DNA of 64,000 nt from Paguma larvata (lineage: Eukaryota > Chordata > Mammalia > Carnivora > Viverridae): the NCBI GenBank assembly GCA_030068075.1, contig CM057835.1, positions 38,367,715 through 38,431,714 of the forward strand, in the 5' to 3' direction. Positions 50,516 through 61,051 of the stretch are shown one piece after another; positions within the stretch are counted from its first letter, which is position 1; the number at the start of each line of letters is the position of its first letter. The notes under the pieces were generated by a model. It made no database searches, had not been told where the DNA came from, and worked only from the letters and a program-made list of their open reading frames with translations. The position numbers and the translations under genes are program-made.

Positions 50516-50662
50516 CAGAGATTGGCTCTTGCGTGGTTCAGTCCGTTAGGCATCTGATTCTTGATCTCAGCTCATGTCTTGATCTCAGAGTTGAGTTTGG
50601 GCCCTGTGTTGGGCTTCACACTGGGTGTAAAGCCTAATCACAAAAACAAAACAAAACAAAAC
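50516..50662 (+). mobile_element. Short, older carnivore SINE with (AAAAC)n tail
   Basis: About 147 bp. The head ggctcttgcgtggttcagtc is followed by tctgattcttgatctcagct and gggccctgtgttgggcttca. Instead of the CT-rich region it goes directly to ctaatcacaaaaacaaaaca. Flanked by aaaactggac at 50506-50515 and 50663-50672. The missing CT-rich segment and pentamer tail distinguish it from the other copies here. Confidence 0.8.
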
Positions 50663-51165
50663 AAAACTGGACAAGATTTAACCAGCATTTGGTGAAACAA
50701 AATTGTGCCACCAAAGAAGTATTTTATTTGTTTAGTACTTTTTTATTTCAAGGGGTTAGTTTTGGCTACCACACTTCCATGATGAGTCAATTTCATTATT
50801 TTCATATCAAATGCAAATTATTTTGCTAAATAATAGCTATTTCAAAATTCTTGAAAAAGGATACTGAATAGCAGAATTAATTAATAGATGAAATCTTATC
50901 ATCCAAAGCAGTTGACTCTTTTCTACTTTTTAACCAAGAACTTGAATTTTTAGTGATAACTGATAAGCAAGTATATAGATCATAATTTAATAAAAAAAGT
51001 AAATGCTAATTCCATCATATGTAGTAGGGCAGCAGTTCTGCATTTTCTATTTTCGTTATTGCCTTAAAATTAGTATGAAACATACGTTGAAATGAAACCA
51101 GCATTTTAGGGTTTGAGATTATGTGTATGGATCACATGTACTCTAGCTTAGTGATTGAGTACTGA

Positions 51166-51169
<4 letters not shown>

Positions 51170-51204
<35 letters not shown>
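51170..51204. repeat. CA microsatellite
   Basis: About 17 uninterrupted CA units, the longest pure dinucleotide array in the window. Confidence 0.97.
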
Positions 51205-51207
<3 letters not shown>

Positions 51208-51551
51208 TACCCACACAGATGTTTTGTTTTTTAATTGACTTCTGAAAGTTTAACATTGAATCAGTTTTATTAAAAATTATATTGAGAATATTATTTAAAT
51301 TAAATTCATAGTTCAGCTTATTTATAGTAAATCTCTAGAATATCCAAAGGTAATTGTGAATGGAAATCTTAGTATAATTCTGAATCTTTCTTTTCTCATG
51401 AAATCCGAAAATGATTCTTGCCAAATTCAGCTCATAGGATATTTTGAGCCAATTCACGTGCATCTCAATGAAAACTAAATGTTATATGTGCCTCATATAA
51501 GTAGGAAATCTGCTAGTAAAAGAGAGGTCATATGTCTTATAAAAAGTTGGA

Positions 51552-51766
51552 GGGGCGCCTGAATGGCTCAGTCTGTTGAATGTCCGACTTGGGCCAAGGT
51601 CATGATCTCATGGTCCACCAAGTTCATGACCAGCGTCTGGCTCTCAGAGCCTGGAGCCTGCCTCAAATTCTGTGTCTCCCTCTCTCTCTACTACTCTTCC
51701 ACTCATGCTCTGTCTTTCTCTCTCTCTCAAAAATAAATAAATGTTAACAGAAAAAAAAATTTTTTT
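51552..51766 (+). mobile_element. Carnivore tRNA-Lys SINE
   Basis: Plus-strand copy starting ggggcgcctgaatggctcag. Tail aaaataaataaatgttaaca, then A9T7. Target duplication aagttgga at 51544-51551 and 51767-51774. Forms a convergent inverted pair with the SINE at 52045. Confidence 0.93.
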
Positions 51767-51796
51767 AAGTTGGAAAATTACAGGATGGGGAGTAGC

Positions 51797-51909
51797 CTTT
51801 TAATTTATTGTGTAGAGCTAAGTCCTTTTAAAATGTGTCACCAATATTCTCCACCCTTCCACACATGTAATTTTCATTTGTCCCAGTGTCCATGTGATAT
51901 CATGAATAT
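51797..51909 (+). repeat. Source copy of 113-bp local duplication
   Basis: From cttttaatttattgtgtaga to gtgatatcatgaatat. Matches 52577-52689 at 108 of 113 positions. All five differences are transitions with G/C here and A/T in the other copy. Lies between the two inverted SINEs. Confidence 0.95.
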
Positions 51910-52044
51910 GAAGTGGAAGTTGGTCACAGGACATGGGTAAAATGTTTTGTATACATTTCATGAACAGGCTTTCCATATTCTAAGTGCTTTCCTTAGAAGA
52001 CATTTGCGTTTCCAGGGTCTATGGTTGTTGATGTTTAACTCCAC

Positions 52045-52264
52045 TGTTTTTTGTTTGTTTTTTATTTAATTTTTATTTATTTTGAAAGAGAGAGAGAGTG
52101 CAGGTTCACAAGGGATGGGCAGAGAAAAAGGGGGAGAAAAGATCCCAAGCAGGCTCTACTCTGTTAGCCCAATGTTGGGATAGATCTCAGGAACCTGGAG
52201 ATCATGACCTGAGGTGAAGTCAAGAGGGAAACACTCAACTGACTGAGTCACCCAGGGGCCCCTG
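52045..52264 (-). mobile_element. Carnivore tRNA-Lys SINE, inverted to its neighbour
   Basis: Minus-strand copy with head reading cacccaggggcccctg. Target duplication actccac at 52038-52044 and 52265-52271. Its head sequence is reused in the palindrome at 52690. Confidence 0.92.
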
Positions 52265-52544
52265 ACTCCACCCTTCCTGGAATTCCATTCTTCTTTCTAC
52301 TCTCTATTCTCTTGAACCTCTCAGTAGCTTGTGGTTGAAAGACTGCTCTTCTAGATCAGGACTAGAACAATTGACGTAGCTTTTTAGTTTTACTTTGGAG
52401 GGGGGGAGATTTTGACATATCTAGGAAATAAAACAGTTTTACCAGAGTTCTGTATTCTGAGAATATTGTGACTGTTCTCTTTCCTTTGGGCCATGTGGCA
52501 ATCTAGAAAACGTAGGATTACTCAGAATGATTTTGTGGAGGATG

Positions 52545-52576
52545 TGAGAATTTAGAAAGCATGAGGTACATGGAGA
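52545..52576 (+). repeat. 32-bp direct repeat, left copy
   Basis: tgagaatttagaaagcatga through acatggaga. Identical to 52728-52759. The pair brackets the 151-bp inserted segment. Confidence 0.97.
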
Positions 52577-52689
52577 CTTTTAATTTATTGTATAGAACTA
52601 AATCCTTTTAAAATGTGTCACCAATATTCTCTACCCTTCCACACATGTAATTTTCATTTGTCTCAGTGTCCATGTGATATCATGAATAT
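52577..52689 (+). repeat. Duplicate of 51797-51909
   Basis: Second copy, exactly 780 bp downstream in the same orientation, 95-96 percent identical. It joins directly to the palindrome, without an A tail, so it is not a retrotransposed copy. Confidence 0.95.
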
Positions 52690-52709
52690 CACCCAGGGGC
52701 CCCTGGGTG
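52690..52709. repeat. Perfect 20-bp palindrome
   Basis: cacccaggggcccctgggtg is its own reverse complement. Its first 16 bases equal 52249-52264 (end of the minus-strand SINE and its flank). The remainder looks like a fold-back copy of the same SINE head. Confidence 0.97.
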
Positions 52710-52727
52710 ACTAAAGTCTCAAGCAAA

Positions 52728-52759
52728 TGAGAATTTAGAAAGCATGAGGTACATGGAGA
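52728..52759 (+). repeat. 32-bp direct repeat, right copy
   Basis: Identical to 52545-52576. Confidence 0.97.
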
Positions 52760-55487
52760 AGAAATATTATGATTACTTACAGAAGTCTGGGAATAGCCAT
52801 CTAAGTTCCTAAAACCCAGTAGCGTAGATGAAGACTCAGGCTCCTCGTAGAAGAGATCCAGTGTGCTTCTGTAACTGGAACCAGACTCAGGGAGAGCTAC
52901 TAAATCAGGGTTTTGGTTCGTGAGCAAATGATGCTGTCCATCAACTAGGGAATAAATCCCAAGTCCAGAATAAAGCATCTTGCTTTCTTGATGGACAAGG
53001 AGTTGAAAGAAACAAATTTGTTATTGACCTGAGTTATCTTATTAAAGCGGACCATCAAGAAAAGATTTTAGGCTATGAAAATTATATTCGTCTAAAGCAA
53101 GACTGAGAGTCCAATCACACAGGTATCATATATATGTATACATAATGATAATGTATCTATAGGATAATATGTATATATTTATATAATTATATATGAAGTT
53201 ACAAGAGAAAATTAGTAATATGTGTGATGTTTTGCTGTATAGGCATTTTTTAATTGAATGGTACAGATTTTCTGTTTATCACCAAAGTGACCGAGAAAAC
53301 ATCCACACCATGAGAAATAAAAAAATATATATCTTTGAACTCAGTTCAAGAATTTATTTCAATTCAAGAAAATGTAATTCAGTACCTTGTATGTGCTAAG
53401 CACTGTGTTAGGGGTGAGTGTGAAAGATGAGTGAGAAATTTGAATCCGATATAAATGATATGCCAGGATAGTTAGCTCACTTGTACAGAAAAGTGGGAAT
53501 GGATAGCTTTCCTGCAGACTACATTCCAAAGTTGTCCTCTCTTGAATCATTTCTTTGGACTGTAACTCTCCTTTAAGGAACTCTAAACCCTGCCAACTTT
53601 CAAAAGAGTTAAAGGCATTTGTTGTGACATAACCATTGTTATCCTCTGATGATAGAAATACTATCACTATTTCCTGTAGATTATTTCCTGAATCAAGGGT
53701 CATTTGTTAGAAGTTATCTGGATAGATAAGAAAGATAATATAGGTATTTAAACTTATTCTCACTCCCAAAGAGATACTGTTTAAATGAGAACATATATCT
53801 TAAATTAACATCATTGCTTGGCTATTAACCAATTTGGACTAAATGATTTTGAAAGTCTTTCGTATCCCACATTTTGTAATCTTGTGAAATGCCCTTGATA
53901 CTAGTGATGTTTAATTTATAGGAATAATAGTATTTGGCACTAAGATATTGGTAGGTCTAATATTTTCCTTTTCTTAAATTGTAATGCTTACTGTTTATGA
54001 AAATATTAGTTCTTCTTAAAACCCCAAATTTAAAACTCATATTAACTGCTATTTACAGGAAATTTAAATTTCAATTATCTTAGGTCATGTTATGGAAATA
54101 AGGAACAACATATCAAATTTACAATTAACAATGAGTTTTTCACTACTTTGGATTGAAAGCGGGTATTTGTTGAGAAAATTCTGGGGCATTTTCATAGTTT
54201 TCCTAGGAAGAAGAAAAACACCAGTAAGATTATTGAGAACCTTGGAAAGTCAGATGGCATCATGGAAATATAGTCACCCACTTTGGGAAAGTACAAATAA
54301 TATCAGGAAAGTCTTGAGATCAGTGCTAAGAAAGCAATTTAAACAGAATTACAGAAAATGTGTCCGCTTGTTTGACATACTTTTTAGAAAGGGAAGTAGA
54401 TAAAAGCAGCACTATTATCAAGAAGAAAATACATCCAGTGTTTACAAAATCATTTCAGTTAGTCTAAGAACAGACACTCAGATAAGTCAGCATTTCAAAT
54501 CCAGTGGAAAAAAAAATGTTACACCTATGTTTTATAAAGCTGTAAGAGGCTCAGAATTACTTACTTCAAGAAGTAGCAATTTCTGTTAGAAGATGCATGA
54601 AAAGTGTTAGCCTCATGGGAATCCATTTGTGACAACAGAGCAGAAAGCAGCCCCTGCTCTGACAATAAAAAAGTGACAGATAATATGGAAGTAATCAATC
54701 TGAAAGGTATAGAATATTTAAACCATGAAATGCCTAAAAAGTCATAAGCTAGATCTTAAAATCAATATAGGATGCTGCTGAAAGACAGAGTAATGACTCA
54801 AAAATAGGAATATTATACTGTTCCCAGAAAGGTTTTGTAAAGTAACTATGCATGTGTGTTTTAAAAAGAAAACATAATTGTTAAATTGCATTTATTACAA
54901 GAAAAGGAATTATATGATATTTTATAATATTAAAAGTGACAGCATTTTCTAGCATTTTGGTCTGTATTTAAGACAATCCTGGAGTATTTTGATGAGAACA
55001 AAACAATATTAGTCCATAAGAAAGCAAAGTTGCAGAGAGCATGGAAACCTATAACTGCTTAGGCCTGAAGAGATTTAATTGGTTTTATTAGTACTTCACT
55101 TAAAATATTCCTAGATGCAAGCAATTACATTCCTTGCATCTAGGAACTCAGAGGCAGTAAATCACATTTGTCAAGGTGTTTGACTGGAAAGTCAAAAAGC
55201 GGAAGTATTTCTTGGTTTAAATTGGAAGATCAACCACAGAAATTAAAAAATGTGTCTGAGAAGAAAGAAAGAATGCTGTATTCTGGGAGTCCTTGGAACA
55301 TCCTTTTTTAATAAAGACAGGATTATTTCTAGACGTGTTTAAAACCAAAGAATGGAATTGGCCATCATACTGATTTCTCCAACCAATCTTTCGTTTTCTT
55401 TTCTTTTCTTTTTTTTTAATTCTATGTAGACTGCTGTCAATCAAATGTGTTCTAGAGAGAAAAGGAAAAAAAAAAAAATATGTCCTC
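52760..55487. other. Unassigned
   Basis: No supported gene. A 115-codon minus-strand frame (52631-52978) runs through the rearranged duplication and is not credible. AT-rich simple sequence lies at 53130-53200. A hairpin at 55108-55146 is listed separately. Confidence 0.5.
55108..55146. repeat. Perfect 14-bp hairpin
   Basis: ttcctagatgcaag at 55108-55121 pairs with cttgcatctaggaa at 55133-55146 around an 11-base loop. The stem stops abruptly at both ends, so it is too short for a microRNA precursor. Confidence 0.9.
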
Positions 55488-55716
55488 TGAGCCTGGGTGG
55501 CTCAGTCAGTTAAGGTCCAATTCTTGGTTTTTACACTGGTCATGATCTCACCATTCCTGCTTTTGAGCCCCACGTCGGGCTCTTTGCTGACAGTGCAGAG
55601 AGCCTGCTTGGGATTCTCTTTGTCTGCACCTTCCTCTCTCATACTAGCTCATTTGCTCGCTCTCTTCCCCCCCCCCACCAAAATAAATAATTAAACATTT
55701 TAAAAAAGAATAAAAA
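55488..55716 (+). mobile_element. Carnivore tRNA-Lys SINE
   Basis: Plus-strand copy (gcctgggtggctcagtcagt, gagccccacgtcgggctctt, gcctgcttgggattctcttt) with a C9 run in the CT-rich part and tail aaataaataattaaacattt. Confidence 0.92.
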
Positions 55717-56111
55717 AGCAAAAATATCTTCCTCATTTCCAGGATAAGATGTTTATAATTTTTCCTTAGAATTAGATTTTATTAGCTGAGGCTAGATAAC
55801 TTTGTTGCCAACATTGTACCAGATGCCAAATAGTTGGTTTTCATATTGTGCCCAAGTATTATTGTAGCAGCAGGGAATCTGAGAAGTCTTGTCCAGTTTA
55901 TCCCTGTGTCTGGTACTTCTTTTAGAAAACTAAGTCACAAACTGCTGTTTACAGACCTTCATCCTTGCCCACAATTCCAGTGCCTTTAGAATCTTCTACC
56001 TCTGATTATACCACACTTAACAATTCATTACTTTGGGTTTTGCTTTGCTTTGCTCTGTTTTTGGGAAGAGGGCAGAAATAATAGAAAATTGAGGAAATAA
56101 GGGATCTTATT
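55717..56111. other. Unassigned
   Basis: No gene or clear repeat. Confidence 0.5.
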
Positions 56112-56230
56112 AAAAAAGAAAGAGAGAGAGAGGAAAGAAGGAAGGGAAGGAAAGGAGGGAGGGAAGGAAGGAAGGAAGTTAGGAAAGGAAGGAAGGAATG
56201 GAAAAGAAAGAGAGAGAAAGAAAAAGAGAA
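56112..56230. repeat. Polypurine (GAAGG/GA) tract
   Basis: About 119 bases almost wholly A and G on the plus strand; 56112-56178 is uninterrupted purine (67 bases). Units gaaggaag and ggga dominate. Such tracts can form triplex DNA. On the opposite strand it yields a spurious Ser/Phe/Pro-rich frame. Confidence 0.95.
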
Positions 56231-56908
56231 TTAGCTTTGGGGATACTTTGGAACAACCCAGCAGAATTAAAATCACAAAAAGGATAGTCAACACTATTTC
56301 TTTGTTTTCACATGCCCAGTAGTTTTGCTGGGTGAGAGATTTTTTTTCCCTGTATGGGTGATATTTCCACATATACTACAGATTATTTCAAAGAAAAAGG
56401 GTTTCTGGATGACCACACCATCAATATTTTCAAATGCTCTGTATCCCCAATGATAGCCATAGTCCTTTGCTTCTTTTTCAAGATTTCTCTTGAAATATTG
56501 TGACCATTTTTATGTAAAACTTTCCTGTCTTACATATAAATAGTCCCTGATAAAATACATTTTAAATGCTTCATTGTATGGACCCCGAAGCACAGGTCAT
56601 CAAGCTTTTCCAATCATTTAACCACCATGAAATCTACCCTGTGGTTGGGGAACCTTATGCTTCTGTAGCCTTTCCACATCTGAACTGCTAGTCCCTGTGT
56701 CTGGCCGTCACACAGACACTAGCACTGTCCACAGGTCCATCTCTTCATGTTTAATCCACAGTATGGATTATGCTGTTGGCAACCTCTTACAAGAGAAGTC
56801 AACCATCAGGTTTCTTCCACAAAGTGTTTGACAGAAACTGCTTGAGATAGCTAATCTTTGAGTGACTCAGTTTAAAGAACACTAGAAATTTGTTACTCTA
56901 CTTTTCCT
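56231..56908. other. Unassigned
   Basis: No gene or clear repeat. Confidence 0.5.
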
Positions 56909-56910
56909 AA

Positions 56911-57445
56911 TATATATTTATGTATCTATATTTATATATATTATTTATATATATTATATTATTCATTTATTAAATATATAAATAATATAATATTTATATA
57001 TTTATATTTATATATATTTATGTATATATATTTTATATATTATTTATATATATTATATATGTATATATATTTATATATCATTTATATATATTATATTATT
57101 CATATATTAAATATATAAATAATATATAGTTATGTATATATTTATATATTATTTATATATTATATAAATAATATATATTTATGTATATATTTATATATTA
57201 TTTATATATTATATTATTCATATATTAAACATATAATGTATATATTTATGTATATATTTATATATATATTATTTATATATATTATTCATATATTAAATAT
57301 ATAAACAATATAATATGTATTATAATAATATATAAATGTGTTATATTATATGTTATATTATTTATATATTATAATATTTATATATATTAAATATTTATTT
57401 ATATATAAATATTTTTATATAAACATATATACATATATATTGTTT
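56911..57445. repeat. AT-only tandem array with higher-order unit
   Basis: About 530 bases of almost pure A and T. A longer module, a ttatttatata stretch then ttattcatatattaaatata, recurs at about 56950, 57090, 57200 and 57275, so it is a degenerate minisatellite of roughly 75-145 bp units rather than a plain TA repeat. Many sub-units are self-complementary (atatataaatatatat type). It abuts an L1 fragment. Confidence 0.9.
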
Positions 57446-57539
57446 AAGTTAGACCACCAGAAAGCAATACACTTGGAATTCCTAGATCGCTGTCTGTTTT
57501 CAATCTGATTGATTTCTACTCCTCCTCATTGATTTATTT

Positions 57540-58740
57540 CCATCTTTCTGCTACCTTGGGGTTAAATTTCACTTCATATTTCTAGCTTCTTAAAATGAAA
57601 ACCTAGATCATTGATTTTAAATTTTTTTTTTTAATACAAGCATGTAGTGTTATAAAGTATTTTCTAAGCATAGCTTTAGGTACATCACACAGATTTTGAT
57701 ATTTTATCTGTTATTTTTATTCTGTCCTAAATATTTTTGTAATTTTCATCTGATTTCTCTTTTGATCCATAAGATATTTAAAAGTGTGTTGTTTATCCTG
57801 AAAAAGAAAAAAAATGAAACATGTTGTTTAATTCATAAATGTGTCAGAATTTTCTAGATATCGTAGTGTTGTTGGATTATAATGAAGTCTGATGATCAGA
57901 GTACATATTCTGTACAAACTCACTTTTTTAATTATTGAGACTTAACATTATATTATTGCATGTTGTCTGTTTTGGTGGAAATAACTTTTGCGTTTAGAAA
58001 GAGTGTATGTTCTGCAATTATTAGAGGTAGCATTTTATAAATTTCAGTGCTGCTGTGCAAAAGTCTGTAAATTTAGTGGTTTTTAATCTATCAATTACTG
58101 ATAGAAGAGAGTTAAAATCCCCAGCGATGACTATATTTTTCTAATTATTTTCCACTTTTATTTTTGTCAGCTTTTGCATTATGTATTTTGAAGCTCTGTT
58201 AGAGCTTCATACACATTTGTGATGGTTATGTCTTTCTAATCAATTGATCCCTCTATCTTTATGAAATGGCCTTCTTTTTATCACTGATAATCCCTTATCT
58301 TAATGTGGATCTTGTTTGATAGTAAAATAGCCATACTGATTTCTTGATGCTTACATCAACATGGTGTATTTTCTTCTTTCCGTTCACTTCTTCTGTCTGT
58401 ATCTTTATATTTAAAGGTTATCTCATAAAGGCAGCATGTAGTTGAGTCTAACAAACTCTACTTTTTATTTGGAGTATACGTCCAAGTTATTCCTATTTTC
58501 ATGTTTTTTATTGTTGTTCTTTACTAAAGTTTCCAATTTCTTTTACTGATCCTTTCCATCTTTTCCTTAATTACTTGAATATATTTATAGCTGCTGCTTT
58601 CAAGTCTGTCAGAAATTTCATTACCCAGGTTATCTTGGGGTCTTTTTCTGTGAACTAACTTTCATCTTCTCTGTGAACCACAATTTTTGATTGTTTGTTG
58701 GACTTTGTACAGACTCTGAATACTCTTATTTTTTTTAAAG
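57540..58740 (-). mobile_element. L1 LINE ORF2 region, reverse
   Basis: Plus-strand wording is the reverse of old L1 ORF2: ttaggtacatcacacagatt, aaaagtgtgttgtttatcct, tgatagaagagagttaaaat, tgtattttgaagctctgtta, gttatgtctttctaatcaat, aaggcagcatgtagttgagt. Heavily decayed. The exact ends are uncertain; a further 200 bases to about 58950 may belong to it. Confidence 0.75.
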
Positions 58741-59044
58741 TGTGTTAATTTTTGTTTTGCCTGACTGCAGTGTATAAGAAAAACCTATATCAGAGGGATC
58801 TCTTCATATCCTCCAGTTTTTGCCCACTTTTGGTCATTCTCTAGTGCCTTCAAATATTTGATTTTCATATTGTACCCACAGATTATAATTGCTATCTACA
58901 GGAGACTTTGCTGCCATTACCAGAAACAGAACTAGTTTCCATTATTTATGTGGGTTTTCTGTGAAATTATAATAGAGTTTTACACATTTTACATATTTTC
59001 TTATTATATATGGTGGTACAAACTCATTGCAGATCATATGAAAA
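58741..59044. other. Unassigned, possibly L1-derived
   Basis: Continuous with the L1 but not clearly recognisable. Confidence 0.4.
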
Positions 59045-59055
59045 TATAAGCCAAA

Positions 59056-59272
59056 GAGGGACACCTGGGTGGCTCATTTGGTTAAGTGAGTAACTTTGGC
59101 TTAGGTCGTGCTCTCGCAGTTCATGGGTTCAGGCCCCGTGTCAGGCTCTGTGCTGACAGTGCAGAGCCTGCTTGGGATTCCCTCTCCCCAACTCGCCCTC
59201 TGCACCTCCCTGATTTGTGCATACTCTCTCCCTCTCTCTCTCAAAATTAACTTAAAAAAAAAAGAAAGAAAG
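59056..59272 (+). mobile_element. Carnivore tRNA-Lys SINE
   Basis: Plus-strand copy (gggacacctgggtggctcat, ggccccgtgtcaggctctgt, gcagagcctgcttgggattc). Approximate target duplication tataagccaaa at 59045-59055 and tataagcaaac from 59273. Confidence 0.93.
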
Positions 59273-59283
59273 TATAAGCAAAC

Positions 59284-60400
59284 AGTATAATAAAAATCAT
59301 TTTTTTATCTAATGTTTTATATACATACACCACACATATGTATTATTTGCAAATTATGTATAATACTGGATATATTATTCTCAATTTTGCTCTGTTGTAA
59401 TTTAAACTCACCTATCTTTAGGTCATTAGCTTTGAAAAGCATGATTTTTTAAAATTATATAATGTTTAATATATAAATATGTGCTATTTCCTCTTTCCTA
59501 ATTTTTTAAAATTTTTACGTGATTTCCAAATTGTTTTGTTTTTAAAAATACAATGATAAAGTTTTTTGTAGATATCTAGTTTTCATCTACTTATTTCTCC
59601 ATAGTTTATTATTAGCAAGGGAATTGTAGGCTCAAAATGTTTAAACCGTTACAGTTTATTTATAAACATTTGGCTAGGACATTAAACATAGCCGTAAAAA
59701 TATAAGAGAGAAACACAGAAGACATGAACTTAGTGAGACATCTTTTCCTTGGTATATATTTCTTTGGCTCCTAACCTATTTATTTTATTTAATTTTCTTT
59801 TTTTAAAGTAGCATATTTACATAAACCAAAAATTTTACCTGGACTTGAATAACAAGGCTCTCATGCCTTACTCTTCTGTATCTGTCATTGACCCTCCCTG
59901 GATGCAGATACTTTAGAATCTTTTCAGGTATTACCATCGTGTTATAAGCGACAGCTTTCTATTGTACTTTTTCTTTTCCTTTCTGTATTAAATTGTTATG
60001 GCTGTGTTTATTTCTGACAACTCGTTTAAAGTATATAGGATGAAAACTTTTCATATGACTCTCTTTCTTGAAGTTAATTAATACTTGCCTCTTTTTATGT
60101 TTCTTGGCCTAGTTTTATATACACCTAAAATGAATTCACATCTGTGATTGTTTCTTCTTTGGTGATGACTTCCTGCAGCTCCTCTCTTGCCCCCCTCTGA
60201 ATTGTTGCCCCTTGTTTTTGCTGCTTAGCTATTGTCCTGTCGTGTCTGCCTTTCAGAGTCATCTTGGGACTTCTCTTTGCCACTTCCTTGTGTTGGATTT
60301 ATTGCTTCCTGGAATCAACTGTATCTGTTTCTGTTTGTTTGTTTATGCGTGTAGATTCTCTAGAGGCTTCCTGGGAATATTCAAGGGTCTGTCCTTTAAC
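59284..60400. other. Unassigned
   Basis: No supported gene. T-rich and AT-rich DNA, probably decayed repeat. Confidence 0.45.
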
Positions 60401-60404
60401 TTTT

Positions 60405-60835
60405 GCTGGGTAATAGTCCACCCCAAAACTTAGTGGCTTAAAGCAATTGTTTGTTCAGTTCTATGGAGTCAGTTGTTTTAGTTCTTCAGATAGACCAGCT
60501 TCAGGGCTGGAGAGTCTAGGATGGCCTCATTTCCGTATTTGGGACTTCAGCGGGATGACTGATATGGCTGAGGCCTCATTCCATGTATGTGGTCTCTCAT
60601 CTTTGGACACTAGCTTTGAATTCTTCCTGGTGATCTCTGGGTTTATGGTGGCATGAGAAGGTAAGCCCCAGGGCACAACCATTTTTGAATCTCTGCTATT
60701 GTGTCATGTTTGCTCATGTCTCAAAATTCAAAGCAAGTCACACGACCAAACCCAGATTCAGGGGATGGGAAGGAGATGCCATATCTTGATTGGAGAAGCT
60801 GCAAAATATTGTAATCATTTTTCTAAAGCTACCCG
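60405..60835 (-). mobile_element. Old LTR-like repeat (MLT-type wording)
   Basis: gctgggtaatagtccacccc, aaaacttagtggcttaaagc, tgatatggctgaggcctcat, caaagcaagtcacacgacca and ccagattcaggggatgggaa follow a familiar mammalian LTR-like repeat in reverse. Subfamily not assigned. Short frames through it are not genes. Confidence 0.55.
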
Positions 60836-60859
60836 CCTTGCATATTTATTTATCTTTAA

Positions 60860-61051
60860 TTATTTTTAACGTTTATTTATTTTCTAGAGACAGGGAAAGA
60901 CAGAGCATGGAGTGGGGGAGGAATAGAGAGAGAGGAAGACACAGAATCTGAAGCAGGCTCCAAGAGCACAGAGCCTGATGCAGGGCTTGAATTGAAATCA
61001 TGACCTGAGCCAAAGTCAGACGCTCAACCAACTGAACCAGCCAGGTGCCCC
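60860..61051 (-). mobile_element. Carnivore tRNA-Lys SINE
   Basis: Minus-strand copy: aacgtttatttattttctag, gaagcaggctccaagagcac, catgacctgagcc, ctgaaccagccaggtgcccc. Slightly short in the middle. Confidence 0.92.

Larger units (their letters stand above)
49241..50980 (+). mobile_element. Decayed hAT-Charlie DNA transposon
   Basis: Begins with a Charlie-like terminus (cagtacttctcaaagtgtgg). From 49921 it keeps recognisable transposase-coding wording on the plus strand: aaaatgaacaaaatgacctg, gtatttgttgccaataaaaa, attggaattttggaaagctt, gaagatctgcataactcagt. These correspond to a hAT transposase of the ZBED/EPM2AIP1-like group, with stops and shifts throughout, so it is a pseudogene. Two SINEs (49697-49912 and 50516-50662) are nested in it and are younger. 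The 3' end is not clear. I place it by loss of recognisable sequence. Confidence 0.7.

Noticed and set aside
52631..52978. 115-codon minus-strand frame followed by a donor-like gtaagt, possible antisense exon
   Set aside because: The frame's 3' half runs through the duplicated and palindromic insert, the peptide has no family I recognise and no acceptor-side support was clear.
54092..54403. 103-codon plus-strand frame considered as a fourth exon of the gene
   Set aside because: No convincing acceptor and donor pair in the right phase, and the composition (Trp, Phe, Leu rich) does not continue the coiled coil.
56028..56372. 114-codon minus-strand frame rich in Ser, Phe, Pro and Leu
   Set aside because: It is the translation of the polypurine tract on the opposite strand.
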